Counted from the first letter of the stretch, positions 52,279-59,991 are shown. The stretch: DNA of 64,000 bases from Actinomycetota bacterium (GCA_003132665.1 PKYN01000015.1:53777-117776), one strand, 5' to 3'. The notes: generated by a model from the letters alone, not told the origin. Numbers and translations: made by a program.

Positions 52279-53205
52279 ATGAGACTCGAGGGGATCCACC
52301 ACGTCACCGCGATAACCGGCGACGCGAGACGCAACCTCGATTTCTATGTGCGAGTGCTCGGGTTGAGGCTCGTGAAGAGGAGCGTCAACCAGGATGTTCC
52401 GAGCATCCTCCAGCTCTACTACGGCTCGGAGAATGGCGCGCCGGGCGCCATCCTTGCTTTTTACGAATACCCGGGCATCCAGGTCGGGCGTGCGGGCGCC
52501 GGCATGATTCACCGGCTCAGCTGGCGGATCGGCTCGGAACGAGCGCTTGCATTCTGGGCGCGGCGTCTCAGCGGCGAGGGCGTCGAGCACGAGCGTCACG
52601 GCGCGCACTTGCGCTTTCGCGATCCCGAAGGTCTGGAGCTGGAACTGGTCGTGGTCGAGACCGACGACGAGCCGCTGACCGCGTCTCATCCCGATATTCC
52701 CGACGGGCTGGCTTTGCAGGGCTTCGACTCCGTGCGCGCCTTCGCCCGCGATCCCGAACGAAGTCGCGCGCTGCTGGAGGCGACTCTCGGCTTTGAGCGT
52801 CGTAGCGATGCGGTCTGGGATACTCGGGGCTCGGGGCGGGGCGGTCGCTACGCCTACGACAGCGCGCCGGTCAAGCCCGGAATTCAGGGATCCGGCACGG
52901 TGCACCATGTCGCCTGGGCAGCTACCGAGGACGATCAGGAACAATGGCACGCGGCGCTGGTCGAGGCCGGCTCGGGGGCGACGCCGGTCATCGATCGCTA
53001 CTGGTTCCGCTCGACCTACTTCCGCGAGCCGAGCGGTGTTCTGTTCGAGATCACGACCACCGGCCCGGGCTTCGCACTAGACGAGCCCGTCGAACGTCTG
53101 GGCGAGCGACTCGCGCTACCGCCCGCGCTCGAGCATCTGCGCGGGGAGCTCGAAGCCGGTTTTACTCCGCTCTCCAACCCGCGCACGAGCTGGGCCAAAC
53201 AGTAG
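52279..53205 (+). CDS. ring-cleaving dioxygenase-like VOC family protein
   Basis: 308 residues from ATG 52279, preceded by GAGAGGACGG. Two vicinal-oxygen-chelate domains: the first begins GIHHVTAITGDARRNLDFYVRVLGLRLVKRSVNQD (metal His in HHV), the second carries GTVHHVAWA and the metal Glu in GVLFEITTTGPGF. This is the glyoxalase/MhqO-like branch described as hydroquinone or ring-cleaving dioxygenases. The substrate is unknown. No aromatic catabolism genes are adjacent. Confidence 0.85.
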   Translation: MRLEGIHHVTAITGDARRNLDFYVRVLGLRLVKRSVNQDVPSILQLYYGSENGAPGAILAFYEYPGIQVGRAGAGMIHRLSWRIGSERALAFWARRLSGEGVEHERHGAHLRFRDPEGLELELVVVETDDEPLTASHPDIPDGLALQGFDSVRAFARDPERSRALLEATLGFERRSDAVWDTRGSGRGGRYAYDSAPVKPGIQGSGTVHHVAWAATEDDQEQWHAALVEAGSGATPVIDRYWFRSTYFREPSGVLFEITTTGPGFALDEPVERLGERLALPPALEHLRGELEAGFTPLSNPRTSWAKQ

Positions 53206-53210
53206 GAGCC

Positions 53211-53250
53211 GACCCCTTCGGACGCACATCCGCACCGAAGCCGGCTCGAA
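53211..53250. repeat. dispersed 40-bp repeat, copy 2
   Basis: Ungapped match at 33 of 40 positions to 40265-40304, with the core TCGGACGCACATCC. Here the flanks make a better hairpin: CTTCGG and CCGAAG enclose ACGCACATCCGCA. It starts 5 bases after the stop of the VOC gene and precedes the convergent PAS-GAF gene, so a terminator-like role is possible. Confidence 0.6.
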
Positions 53251-53265
53251 GCCGGGCGACCGGCG

Positions 53266-54258
53266 CTAGGCGGGATCGCTATGCGATCGGGTCCGCAAAG
53301 ACTCGATTCCGAAGCTGAGGTCCTCGGCCAGCTCTTCGAGCAGCCTGACGGTGCGCCGGGCGAAGGCATGAGCTCGATTTGCGTAGATGGTGAGAACGGC
53401 GAACACGCTGCCATCGGATAAGCGCAGCGGGATAGCGATGCTCGAGCGGTATCCGCGCTGGAAGGCGCGTGCCCGCCACGGCTGCCCGGTCGGGTCGCTG
53501 GCATAGTCGTCAAGGACGACGGTTTCGCCGGTGCGCGCGGCCGTTCCCGTTGGGCCTCGTCCACGTTCGCTGTCGGCCCAGGTGATGTTCGTGCTACTCA
53601 GATATCCGTCTTCGACTCCGCTCCACGCGACGGGGCGGACAGCCTTGTTCTCGTCGCGCTCGACCAGGCCGATCCAGGCCATCAGGTATCCGCCCGAGTT
53701 GCAGACGATACGACAGATGTCGCGCAGGAGCCTTTCCTCGCTGGTCGCTCGCAGCGTCGCTCGGGCGCACTCCCGGCCGGCGATCAGCTCGCGGTTCAGG
53801 CGAAGCAGCGTCTCCTCTGCCAGCTTATAGCGGCTGACGTCGATGTTGTAAGCCGCGCGACCCAGGTAGTGACCGTCCGAATCGGTCATCGCAGTGCACG
53901 TATGTGCGATCCAGTGCTCGCCGCCGTCTCGCGCGACGATGCGGAACTCGATCTCGCCTTCGACGGGCTGCTCGGCTATGTGTGCGTGCGCGACGTGTTG
54001 CTCGAAGCGCGGCCTGTCGTCGGGATGAACGATTCGTTCCATCAGCTTTGGGTCGGCAAGGAACTCGTCTTCGCTGTAGCCGCTCAAGCGCTTGCAGGCG
54101 GAGGAGACCTGCACGACCACACCCTGCGAATCCAGGCGGTATTCCCAACCCAGAGTCGAGCCGGCACCCTGAGAAGCGGGCGCCGTCTGAGCGGTCGCGC
54201 CGCGCTGACGCGGCGTTGGATTCTTCTTGGCGGAGCCGCGTTTCCGTTCGACCGTCAC
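53266..54258 (-). CDS. PAS-GAF sensory protein without output domain
   Basis: 330 residues. A basic Pro/Arg-rich N terminus (1-35) leads to a PAS domain of the PAS_3 type (about 38-145: GWEYRLDSQGVVVQVSSACKRLSGYSEDEFL to AYNIDVSRYKLAEE). A GAF domain follows (about 170-315: RLLRDICRIVCNSGGYLMAWIGLVERDE to SSIAIPLRLSDGSVFAVLTIYA). It ends where a GGDEF, kinase or phosphatase domain would normally begin. It is divergent from the padR gene. The ligand is unknown. Confidence 0.8.
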   Translation of the reverse strand: MTVERKRGSAKKNPTPRQRGATAQTAPASQGAGSTLGWEYRLDSQGVVVQVSSACKRLSGYSEDEFLADPKLMERIVHPDDRPRFEQHVAHAHIAEQPVEGEIEFRIVARDGGEHWIAHTCTAMTDSDGHYLGRAAYNIDVSRYKLAEETLLRLNRELIAGRECARATLRATSEERLLRDICRIVCNSGGYLMAWIGLVERDENKAVRPVAWSGVEDGYLSSTNITWADSERGRGPTGTAARTGETVVLDDYASDPTGQPWRARAFQRGYRSSIAIPLRLSDGSVFAVLTIYANRAHAFARRTVRLLEELAEDLSFGIESLRTRSHSDPA

Positions 54259-54317
54259 AGAGCGAGGATCTTATGGGTTTACCGACGCCTGGGGCATCGG
54301 TGCTCTCGCCGGCAGGT

Positions 54318-54378
54318 TTGACAAGCGACGTTACGCGATATATCGTTATACACCGTTACACTAACGCTAACGAAGGAG
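54318..54378 (+). promoter_or_regulatory. padR promoter with palindrome and CGTTA half-sites
   Basis: TTGACA (54318-54323), a 17-bp spacer and TATCGT (54341-54346) form the promoter. The perfect palindrome CGATATATCG (54336-54345) overlaps the -10. Three CGTTA and two inverted TAACG half-sites follow between 54329 and 54373, before the SD AAGGAG (54373-54378). The density of half-sites over the promoter suggests autorepression by the encoded PadR protein. Confidence 0.6.
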
Positions 54379-54386
54379 TTGCTTTG

Positions 54387-54983
54387 ATGCACGAGGATCA
54401 TTTTGAAGGCGCGCACAGGGCGAGGCATCATCGCCGCCGGCGCGAACTGCACCGAGAGGCTTATGCGCACCACTTCGCCGGACCGCCGTTCGGCGGCCAC
54501 AGCCACAGAGGCAGGCACCGAGGTCACAAGGCACGCCGCGGAGACATCCGCACCGCCGCGCTCTTGCTTCTGGCCGAACAGCCGCGTAACGGCTATCAGA
54601 TCATGCAAGAGGTGAAGGAGCGAAGCGAAGGAGTCTGGCGTCCCAGCCCTGGCTCGGTCTATCCCACGCTGCAGCAGCTGGAAGACGAGGGTCTGGTGCG
54701 CTCGCAAGAGAGCGAGGGCCAGCGTCTGCTCGAGCTGACCGAAAGCGGGCGGGCCTTACTGGACGCGCGGGCCAAGGATGCGGCTCCTCCCTGGGAGGAG
54801 ATGGCGGGCGGGGTCGGCGAGCAAGCGCTCGAGCTTGGCTCGCTGGTTCGCCAGATCGGGCTCGCCGCCATGCAGGTCATGCAGGCCGGAAGCGACGCAC
54901 AGGTCGAAGAGGCGCGCAAGCTCCTCACCGACACTCGCCGCTCGCTCTACCGGATTCTTGCCGAAGGCGGCGAGAAGGACTGA
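54387..54983 (+). CDS. PadR-family regulator with His-rich N-terminal extension
   Basis: 198 residues from ATG 54387 with AAGGAG eight bases upstream. The first 50 residues are very rich in His and Arg (MHEDHFEGAHRARHH, then AHHFAGPPFGGHSHRG). The PadR winged helix follows (about 53-125: DIRTAALLLLAEQPRNGYQIMQEV, SPGSVYPTLQQLEDEGLV), then a helical C terminus. The His-rich tail could bind metal, as in some PadR-like proteins with a poly-His segment. It is divergent from the PAS-GAF gene; the target beyond its own promoter is unknown. Confidence 0.9.
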   Translation: MHEDHFEGAHRARHHRRRRELHREAYAHHFAGPPFGGHSHRGRHRGHKARRGDIRTAALLLLAEQPRNGYQIMQEVKERSEGVWRPSPGSVYPTLQQLEDEGLVRSQESEGQRLLELTESGRALLDARAKDAAPPWEEMAGGVGEQALELGSLVRQIGLAAMQVMQAGSDAQVEEARKLLTDTRRSLYRILAEGGEKD

Positions 54984-55195
54984 CGCGCCGGGACATCGGC
55001 GCCTGGAGGCGCGGACCCGTCGCTGACGACTTCTACCGAGAGCTGCCGGAGTAACGGCGCCGGGAGCTCTCGGCCCGGGAGGGGGTCGACCGATTCGATC
55101 CCCAGCCTTCGCTCGTCGAGCGCTGGGAGTCGGCCGAGGAGTACTTCTATCGCCTCGGCCCGCCGCTGCATTCACGCTCGTGCTCGACGGCCTGA
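54983..55195 (+). pseudogene. possible gene remnant
   Basis: One plus-strand frame reads DDFYRELPE, a TAA at 55052-55054, then REGVDRFDPQPSLVERWESAEEYFYRLG before a stop at 55193-55195. The residues and codon choice look like real protein interrupted by a nonsense change, but no start codon with an SD is present and I do not recognise the family. It may equally be chance in GC-rich DNA. Nothing else is visible in this gap between padR and the MBL-fold gene. Confidence 0.3.
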
Positions 55196-55223
55196 CCGGT
55201 TGACGCGGTCAGGCGCCGGCTTC

Positions 55224-55850
55224 TCACGCGACCGGCCGAGCCAGCAGCTCGCGCAGCGCGCTCTTCGGGTCGCCGTCGAGCGGCGGCCCGTGATCGAGGC
55301 AAAGGATCGAGAAGGGAAGGTCGAGCAAACGCTCGACGCTCCTCTGCGTCTCGGCCGGATCCTCGTGATACTCGAACGGGATGAAGTCGAGACCGTTCTC
55401 GGGATCGTTGGAGATGAGATCCGAGCAGAAGAGAATCCCCGGCGCCGACTCGAGCAGGAACGAGTAGTGCGGCCACTCGGGCCCGGGCGTACGTATGGCC
55501 TTCAAATCGCCCGGAAGAATGTCGCCTTCCGCGTAGCGGCGGTCGGGCTCCTCGTCGGCCGCGCTCGCGTCCTCGGGCAGCCAGACCTCGATTCCGAACT
55601 GCTCGCGGTAGCGCCAGGCCGAGCGCTGGTGGCAGCGCGCCGTCAAGAGGATCGCCTGTGGCTCGGGCAGCATCGTCAGCGCCTCGTCGCTCAGCCTGAC
55701 CGGGTCTACGAACACGCAGCTCTCGCCGTTCGTCGCCACCGCGTGCGAGCTGGAGATCGCGCCGCCGATCGCGCTGTTGTGAATGCGCCAGTGATAGATG
55801 CCGTGCGTCACTCTCTCGACCTTCTTCGCGATCTCGCGTGGTTCTGTCAT
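55224..55850 (-). CDS. MBL-fold protein with degenerate metal motif
   Basis: 208 residues. The beta-lactamase fold order is visible: VFVDPVRLSDEAL, the motif-2 position LLTARCHQRSAWRYREQFG, PGPEWPHYSFLLES, FCSDLI and CLDHGPPLDGD. The canonical HxHxDH is replaced by ARCHQRS, so at most a partial metal site remains. A subfamily with RHH-R-type motifs is common in actinobacteria and may have another function. Divergent from the SDR gene at 55993. Confidence 0.75.
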   Translation of the reverse strand: MTEPREIAKKVERVTHGIYHWRIHNSAIGGAISSSHAVATNGESCVFVDPVRLSDEALTMLPEPQAILLTARCHQRSAWRYREQFGIEVWLPEDASAADEEPDRRYAEGDILPGDLKAIRTPGPEWPHYSFLLESAPGILFCSDLISNDPENGLDFIPFEYHEDPAETQRSVERLLDLPFSILCLDHGPPLDGDPKSALRELLARPVA

Positions 55851-55992
55851 CGCTCTCTCCTCGCTTGTCGACCCACTCGAAGGATTTCACCCGTGGCCGG
55901 CTTCTGAAACAGGACTAGGTTTCTGCGCCCGCTCGGAGGAAAAGGAAGAATGCGAGCACGTGCTGCAGGTGGCGACGACAGGGGGGGACGAA

Positions 55993-56757
55993 GTGGACGA
56001 AAGACTCGAGGGCACGGTAGCGCTGGTGACGGGGGCGAGCAGCGGTATCGGTGAAGCGACGGCGCGTCTGCTGGCCGCGCGGGGCGCCGCCGTCGCAATC
56101 GCCGCCCGGCGCAGTGACCGGCTCGAGCAACTCGCGGCCGAGATCGAGAGCAAGGGCGGACGGGCACTGGTGATCGAAGCCGACGTGACCGACCGCGAGC
56201 AGGCGATCGCCGCTGTCGAGCGAACCGCCGCGGAACTGGGTCGGCTCGACATCCTCGTCAACAATGCGGGCGTGATGCTGCTCGGGCCCGCCCTGGACGC
56301 GCCGCTGGAGGAGTGGGAGCGCACGGTCGATCTCAACGTGAAGGGCCTCCTGTACTGCACCCATGCGGCGCTGCCGCATCTGCTGGCCGCCGCGGAGACC
56401 GAGCCACGCAAGCTGGCCGACCTCGTCAACATCAGCTCGGTGGCGGGACGCAAAGCCAACGCCGGCTCCGGTATCTACAACCTGAGCAAGTTCGGCGTGG
56501 GCGCCTTCAGCGAGTCGCTGCGCATGGAGTTGGCCAAGCGGCATGTGCGCGTGTCGTTGGTCGAGCCGGGCTTCGTCAAGACCGAGCTGTCGAATCACAT
56601 CCGCGCCGAGCTGCGCGACGCGGCGAGGCAGCGCTACGTCGGTGTCGAGATACTGGAGGCCGAGGACATCGCCGATGCGATCGTCTACGTGGTCACGCGG
56701 CCGCGGCGCATGGCCGTGAACGAAGTGCTCGTGCGCCCGACCGAGCAGGAGTTTTGA
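55993..56757 (+). CDS. short-chain dehydrogenase/reductase
   Basis: 254 residues from GTG 55993, preceded by a G-rich SD (GGGGGGGA). Classical SDR: TGASSGIG cofactor motif, NNAGVM, catalytic Ser in NISSVAG and YNLSK (Tyr-x-x-x-Lys), then EPGFVKTELSNH. It resembles the YdfG/serine-dehydrogenase-like branch. A strong terminator follows. The substrate is unknown. Confidence 0.9.
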   Translation: MDERLEGTVALVTGASSGIGEATARLLAARGAAVAIAARRSDRLEQLAAEIESKGGRALVIEADVTDREQAIAAVERTAAELGRLDILVNNAGVMLLGPALDAPLEEWERTVDLNVKGLLYCTHAALPHLLAAAETEPRKLADLVNISSVAGRKANAGSGIYNLSKFGVGAFSESLRMELAKRHVRVSLVEPGFVKTELSNHIRAELRDAARQRYVGVEILEAEDIADAIVYVVTRPRRMAVNEVLVRPTEQEF

Positions 56758-56781
56758 GCGAGCGCATGGACGATCTCGGGA

Positions 56782-56833
56782 GGCAAGGCTGGCGCGGGAA
56801 CGAGACCATCACGCTCCCGGCGCCCGCCTTGCC
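56782..56833. terminator. bidirectional terminator between SDR and small-peptide gene
   Basis: The arm at 56782-56799 (GGCAAGGCTGGCGCGGGA) pairs with 56815-56833 over about 17 bp with one mismatch and one bulge, around a 15-base loop. It lies 25 bases past the SDR stop and 18 bases past the stop of the convergent 25-residue peptide gene, so it can end both transcripts. Confidence 0.75.
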
Positions 56834-56850
56834 TGCCCGCACGGCGGTGA

Positions 56851-56928
56851 TTACCAGCCGCGATAGAAGCCGAACAGTGTCGCTAGCGTTGCGAATCCTG
56901 CGGCTAGCATGGTGAAACGTACGCGCAT
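56851..56928 (-). CDS. 25-residue hydrophobic peptide divergent from an XRE-TPR regulator
   Basis: A short frame with an unusually strong RBS, GAGAGGAGG, seven bases before ATG 56928. The peptide starts MRVRFTMLAAGF, has a hydrophobic core of about 16 residues and ends LFGFYRGW. A dedicated hairpin terminator lies 18 bases past the stop. It is transcribed away from an XRE-TPR regulator gene across 122 bp full of inverted repeats. Size, basic N terminus, hydrophobic core and divergent layout match the small hydrophobic peptides (SHP) paired with Rgg regulators in streptococci. It could instead be a type I-like toxin or a small membrane protein. The peptide is called from sequence signals only. 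Confidence 0.65.
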   Translation of the reverse strand: MRVRFTMLAAGFATLATLFGFYRGW

Positions 56929-56975
56929 CGATGCACCTCCTCTCGCGTGGTGGCGCTGGACGAAGATGCGAGAAG

Positions 56976-57041
56976 CGTTGCACCGTCTTTGTCGCGCGAC
57001 AACTACTTGTCGTTGCACTGACTCCTGACAATGACCAGAAT
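56976..57041. promoter_or_regulatory. operator array and promoter in the peptide/XRE divergent region
   Basis: The palindrome TTGTCGC-GCGACAA (56989-57002) is perfect, and CGACAA-ctac-TTGTCG (56997-57012) forms a second inverted repeat sharing a half-site. TGACAA follows near 57026-57031. CGTTGCAC occurs as a direct repeat at 56976-56983 and 57011-57018. TTGCAC (57013-57018), 17 bp, and CAGAAT (57036-57041) could be the XRE gene promoter, giving a start next to its ATG, hence a leaderless mRNA. Confidence 0.55.
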
Positions 57042-57050
57042 ACAGAGCAC

Positions 57051-58373
57051 ATGACGAAAAAGAACGACGGCGTCGAGAACGAAACCGTTGGGCAGCGAGT
57101 CCGCCGGCTGCGAAAAGCGCGCCGTCTCACCCAGGTCGACCTCTCCGGTCCAGGAGTCACGAACGCCCACATCTCGCGGATCGAGACGGGCGCTAGGCGA
57201 CCGTCGCACGGGGCGCTACGTCACATCGCGCGCAAGCTCGGCGTCCCGGTCGAGTACCTCGAGCAGGGCATCGATGTCACGACGCGCGAGGAGCTAGAGC
57301 TCACCCTCGCCGATCTAGAGCTTCGCGTCCGCCTCGAGGCGGATACGAAGTCGGTCGAGCGCGACACGAAAGCGCTGATCGTCCGTGCCCATAGCGAAGG
57401 CGAGCCCGACATCGTGGCCAGGGCGCGGGCGGCGCTGGGAATGGCCGCTGCGACCTCGGGCCGGCTAGCGGACGCGATTCGCGAGCTCGAAGCTGCCGTT
57501 GAGCACCCGCTCATTCGGCCGGAGCTGTTCCCCGATGTCTATACGACTCTGATCGCCAGCTACCGCCAGTCGGGGCGCTCCGAAGACGCCGTCGTTGCCT
57601 GCGAGCGAACGCTCGCTCAGGTAGCGCCCGAAAACGGACAGCTTCGGATGCTGCTCGCGACACACCTGAGCCACGCGCTCTCGGACATCGGTGAGCTCGA
57701 GCGCGCGAGGGTCGCACTCGAGGAGTACGTCGGAGACTTCGAACAGAGCGATCCCTACGCGCAGGCACGCATGCACTGGTCGCTCGCCCGCGTCGCCGCG
57801 ATGCAGAACGAGCGCCGTCTCGCGCTGCGACACATGAGGCAGGCGATCACGCTTCTTCGAGGCACCGAGGACACGATTCGGCTCGCGGGGGCCCACCTCG
57901 TCTGCGCCCAGATACTCCTCTGGGGTGGAACGACGGCGGGCGTCGAAAAGCATCTCGGGGCTGCGCGAGCTCTCCTGCCGGCCCACGCCGAAGCCGGCGA
58001 TCGCGGTACGCTCCGCGGGCTCGAAGCGCTACTCGCCGCTCGGAATCGCTGCTTCGAAGAAGCTCGGCAGGCCGCCGAGGAGGCGCTTCTGCTGATGCCC
58101 GAGCACACGCCCGAAATCGCGCCCGCGCTTTATGCCAAGGCGCTTGCAGCAGCAGGAGAAGGGGACTACGAGATCGCCGACGAGGCCTTCAAGAGCGTCC
58201 TCGAGCTCGCGAAACGCAGCGAGCTTTGGCAGGAAGCAGCCCTTATCGCTCGCGATTGGTCGGACATGCTTCGCTGGGCCGGCCGACCGTATGAGTCGGA
58301 TCGAGCAGCACGTGATGCCGACAGGTATGCAAGCGAGGCCCGGAAACGGGCGCGTCGGACTAGCACCGCGTAA
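57051..58373 (+). CDS. XRE-family regulator with C-terminal TPR domain (RRNPP-like architecture)
   Basis: 440 residues from ATG 57051. A cro/C1-type HTH occupies about 13-68 (VGQRVRRLRKARRLTQVDLS, then TNAHISRIETGARRPSHGALRHIARKLGVPVEYL). The rest is a run of about eight TPR-like helical pairs (for example GRLADAIRELEAAVEHP, DVYTTLIASYRQSGRSEDAV, ARMHWSLARVAAMQNERRLALRHM). HTH plus TPR is the layout of Rgg, PlcR, PrgX and NprR, which bind short peptides in the TPR groove. No SD is present, consistent with a leaderless mRNA. A 25-residue peptide gene is divergent from it. XRE-TPR proteins are frequent in actinobacteria and most have unknown ligands. Confidence 0.88.
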   Translation: MTKKNDGVENETVGQRVRRLRKARRLTQVDLSGPGVTNAHISRIETGARRPSHGALRHIARKLGVPVEYLEQGIDVTTREELELTLADLELRVRLEADTKSVERDTKALIVRAHSEGEPDIVARARAALGMAAATSGRLADAIRELEAAVEHPLIRPELFPDVYTTLIASYRQSGRSEDAVVACERTLAQVAPENGQLRMLLATHLSHALSDIGELERARVALEEYVGDFEQSDPYAQARMHWSLARVAAMQNERRLALRHMRQAITLLRGTEDTIRLAGAHLVCAQILLWGGTTAGVEKHLGAARALLPAHAEAGDRGTLRGLEALLAARNRCFEEARQAAEEALLLMPEHTPEIAPALYAKALAAAGEGDYEIADEAFKSVLELAKRSELWQEAALIARDWSDMLRWAGRPYESDRAARDADRYASEARKRARRTSTA

Positions 58374-58412
58374 AGCCGCGCCTGGCTCGAAGGCTCCTGG
58401 CGCCCAGGCAAA

Positions 58413-59144
58413 TCAATACTCGCTGACCGTCAGCACGGCGCGCGCGTAGCGATCAACCTTTCGCTCGCCGAGCTTCCCGCCGGGGAGCTCGGCGACGAAC
58501 GCCGCGGATTCCGGGAGAACATGGCGCTCCCAGGACGTCGCGCTGCCTGGGTAAGCCGACAGCCGCGCGAGCCCCAGCCCGGCCAGGCGGGCGAACCTGC
58601 GCTCGAGCGCGAGCGAGCGCGTCGTGATGCTGACCGCTCCGAGCGGCTGATGGAACCAGATCGACAGTCGCGGTCGTAGGCGCTTGATGAGGCGATAGGC
58701 GGCGCGCGATTCCGGTTCCGACAAGCGGCGGCGACCCGAGTAGAAGGCTCCGCCCAGGCGCCGCCAGTGCCAGGGGAAGTTGCGGTTGAGATCGACTCCG
58801 CGGGCGTTCCCGCGCGTTCCGGCCGCCCGACCGTCGGGGTTGAGGTTGAGGATGACCCAAAGATCGACGCCTTCCGGCGCGGGCGTTTTCAGTAGGCGCC
58901 GAGCGACGACCACTCCGCCGGGCTCGTTGCCGTGGATCGATCCGACGATCAATACCGTCGGGCCGTACGGGTCGCCTCGCTGGTAGGCGTAGATAGCCCG
59001 GCCCTGAACGGAGCGGCCGATCAAGTGCCGCGTCGTGCCGCTCTGTGAGGCCTGAGCGTCGCTGCGGGGGGCGGTCAGTGCGACTAACGCGATCCCGATC
59101 GCGGCAAGCGCGAGGACCGCGAATCGCTCGATGGTTCTGGCCAC
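58413..59144 (-). CDS. secreted M14-like zinc carboxypeptidase / MpaA-like amidase
   Basis: Start taken at GTG 59144 (243 residues) because it gives a clean signal peptide (ARTIERFAVLALAAIGIALVAL); longer forms from ATG 59225 or 59312 have non-family extensions. M14 features: zinc His and Glu in SIHGNEPGG, NLNPDGRAAGTRGN, GVDLNRNFPWHW, the third zinc His in WFHQP and the catalytic Glu in AFVAELPGG. Size and motifs resemble murein-tripeptide amidase MpaA. It probably acts on peptidoglycan peptides outside the membrane. Confidence 0.82.
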   Translation of the reverse strand: MARTIERFAVLALAAIGIALVALTAPRSDAQASQSGTTRHLIGRSVQGRAIYAYQRGDPYGPTVLIVGSIHGNEPGGVVVARRLLKTPAPEGVDLWVILNLNPDGRAAGTRGNARGVDLNRNFPWHWRRLGGAFYSGRRRLSEPESRAAYRLIKRLRPRLSIWFHQPLGAVSITTRSLALERRFARLAGLGLARLSAYPGSATSWERHVLPESAAFVAELPGGKLGERKVDRYARAVLTVSEY

Positions 59145-59277
59145 GAGGTCAAGGCTACTTGCAGCGCCGCGCGCCGCAGGAGCTCGAGAAGCGGATGGAG
59201 AAGTCAGTTGCGCGCGGCGTAGCATGTGAACATCGCGGAGACGCGTCCGCGACGCGGTCAGAGGGAAGGAGTGGGTC

Positions 59278-59991
59278 GTGAGCGAGCGAGCCGGGAATCG
59301 AAGATCGACCATCGCCGTCGTCGGAGACTACGGCGCCGAGCGACCGACGCACAGGGCGACGCAGCAAGCGCTGGAGCACGCGGTAGCGCCGCCGCTTCGC
59401 TTCGAGTGGCTGCCCAGCGAGCGGGCGGCCGAGATGGAAGACGCGGAGCTCGCCTCCTATGCGGGGCTCCTGATCTCGCCCGGCAGTCCCTACCGCAGCA
59501 TGAACGGCGCTCTCAAGGCGATCAGGGTCGCGCGTGAGCAGCGAGTGCCGCTGCTCGGCACGTGCGGCGGCTTTCAGCACGTGGCGGTCGAGTTTGCGCG
59601 CGATGTGCTTGGCATCGAGGAAGCGGATCACGAGGAGTCGAATCCGGATGCTCGCGAGCTGGCGATAGTGAAACTCCCGGTCTCGCTTGCCGGCGGCGAG
59701 CACGAGGTCTTCTTCGAGCCGGGCTCCCGCGTCGCCTCGATCTACGGAGTGCCCGCGGCGGTCGAGCCCTTCTTCTGCAGCTTCGGGCTCAACCCGGCGT
59801 ACCGGGCAAGAGTCGAGGCGCGAGGTCTCGCGGTCAGCGGAACGGGCGCCGACGGCGCCGCGCGCGTCTTCGAGCTGCCCGAGCACCCGTTCTTCGTCGC
59901 CACGCTGTATGTGCCGCAGGCGCGCTACACACCGGACGACCCGCATCCGCTGGTGACGGCGTTCGTTGCGGCTGCTGCTACGCGTAGCTAG
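59278..59991 (+). CDS. CTP-synthase-like glutamine amidotransferase with degenerate active site
   Basis: 237 residues from GTG 59278, preceded by GGAAGGAG. It matches the GATase half of CTP synthase: IAVVGDYGAERPTHRAT, SPGSPYRSMNGALKAIR, nucleophile Cys in LLGTCGGFQHVAVEFAR, and SFGLNPAYRA. The position of the catalytic His-x-Glu (FHPEF) reads YVPQAR, so His and Glu are lost while Cys is kept. No synthase domain is attached. It is unlikely to hydrolyse glutamine in the usual way; a binding or other hydrolytic role is possible. Confidence 0.8.
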   Translation: MSERAGNRRSTIAVVGDYGAERPTHRATQQALEHAVAPPLRFEWLPSERAAEMEDAELASYAGLLISPGSPYRSMNGALKAIRVAREQRVPLLGTCGGFQHVAVEFARDVLGIEEADHEESNPDARELAIVKLPVSLAGGEHEVFFEPGSRVASIYGVPAAVEPFFCSFGLNPAYRARVEARGLAVSGTGADGAARVFELPEHPFFVATLYVPQARYTPDDPHPLVTAFVAAAATRS

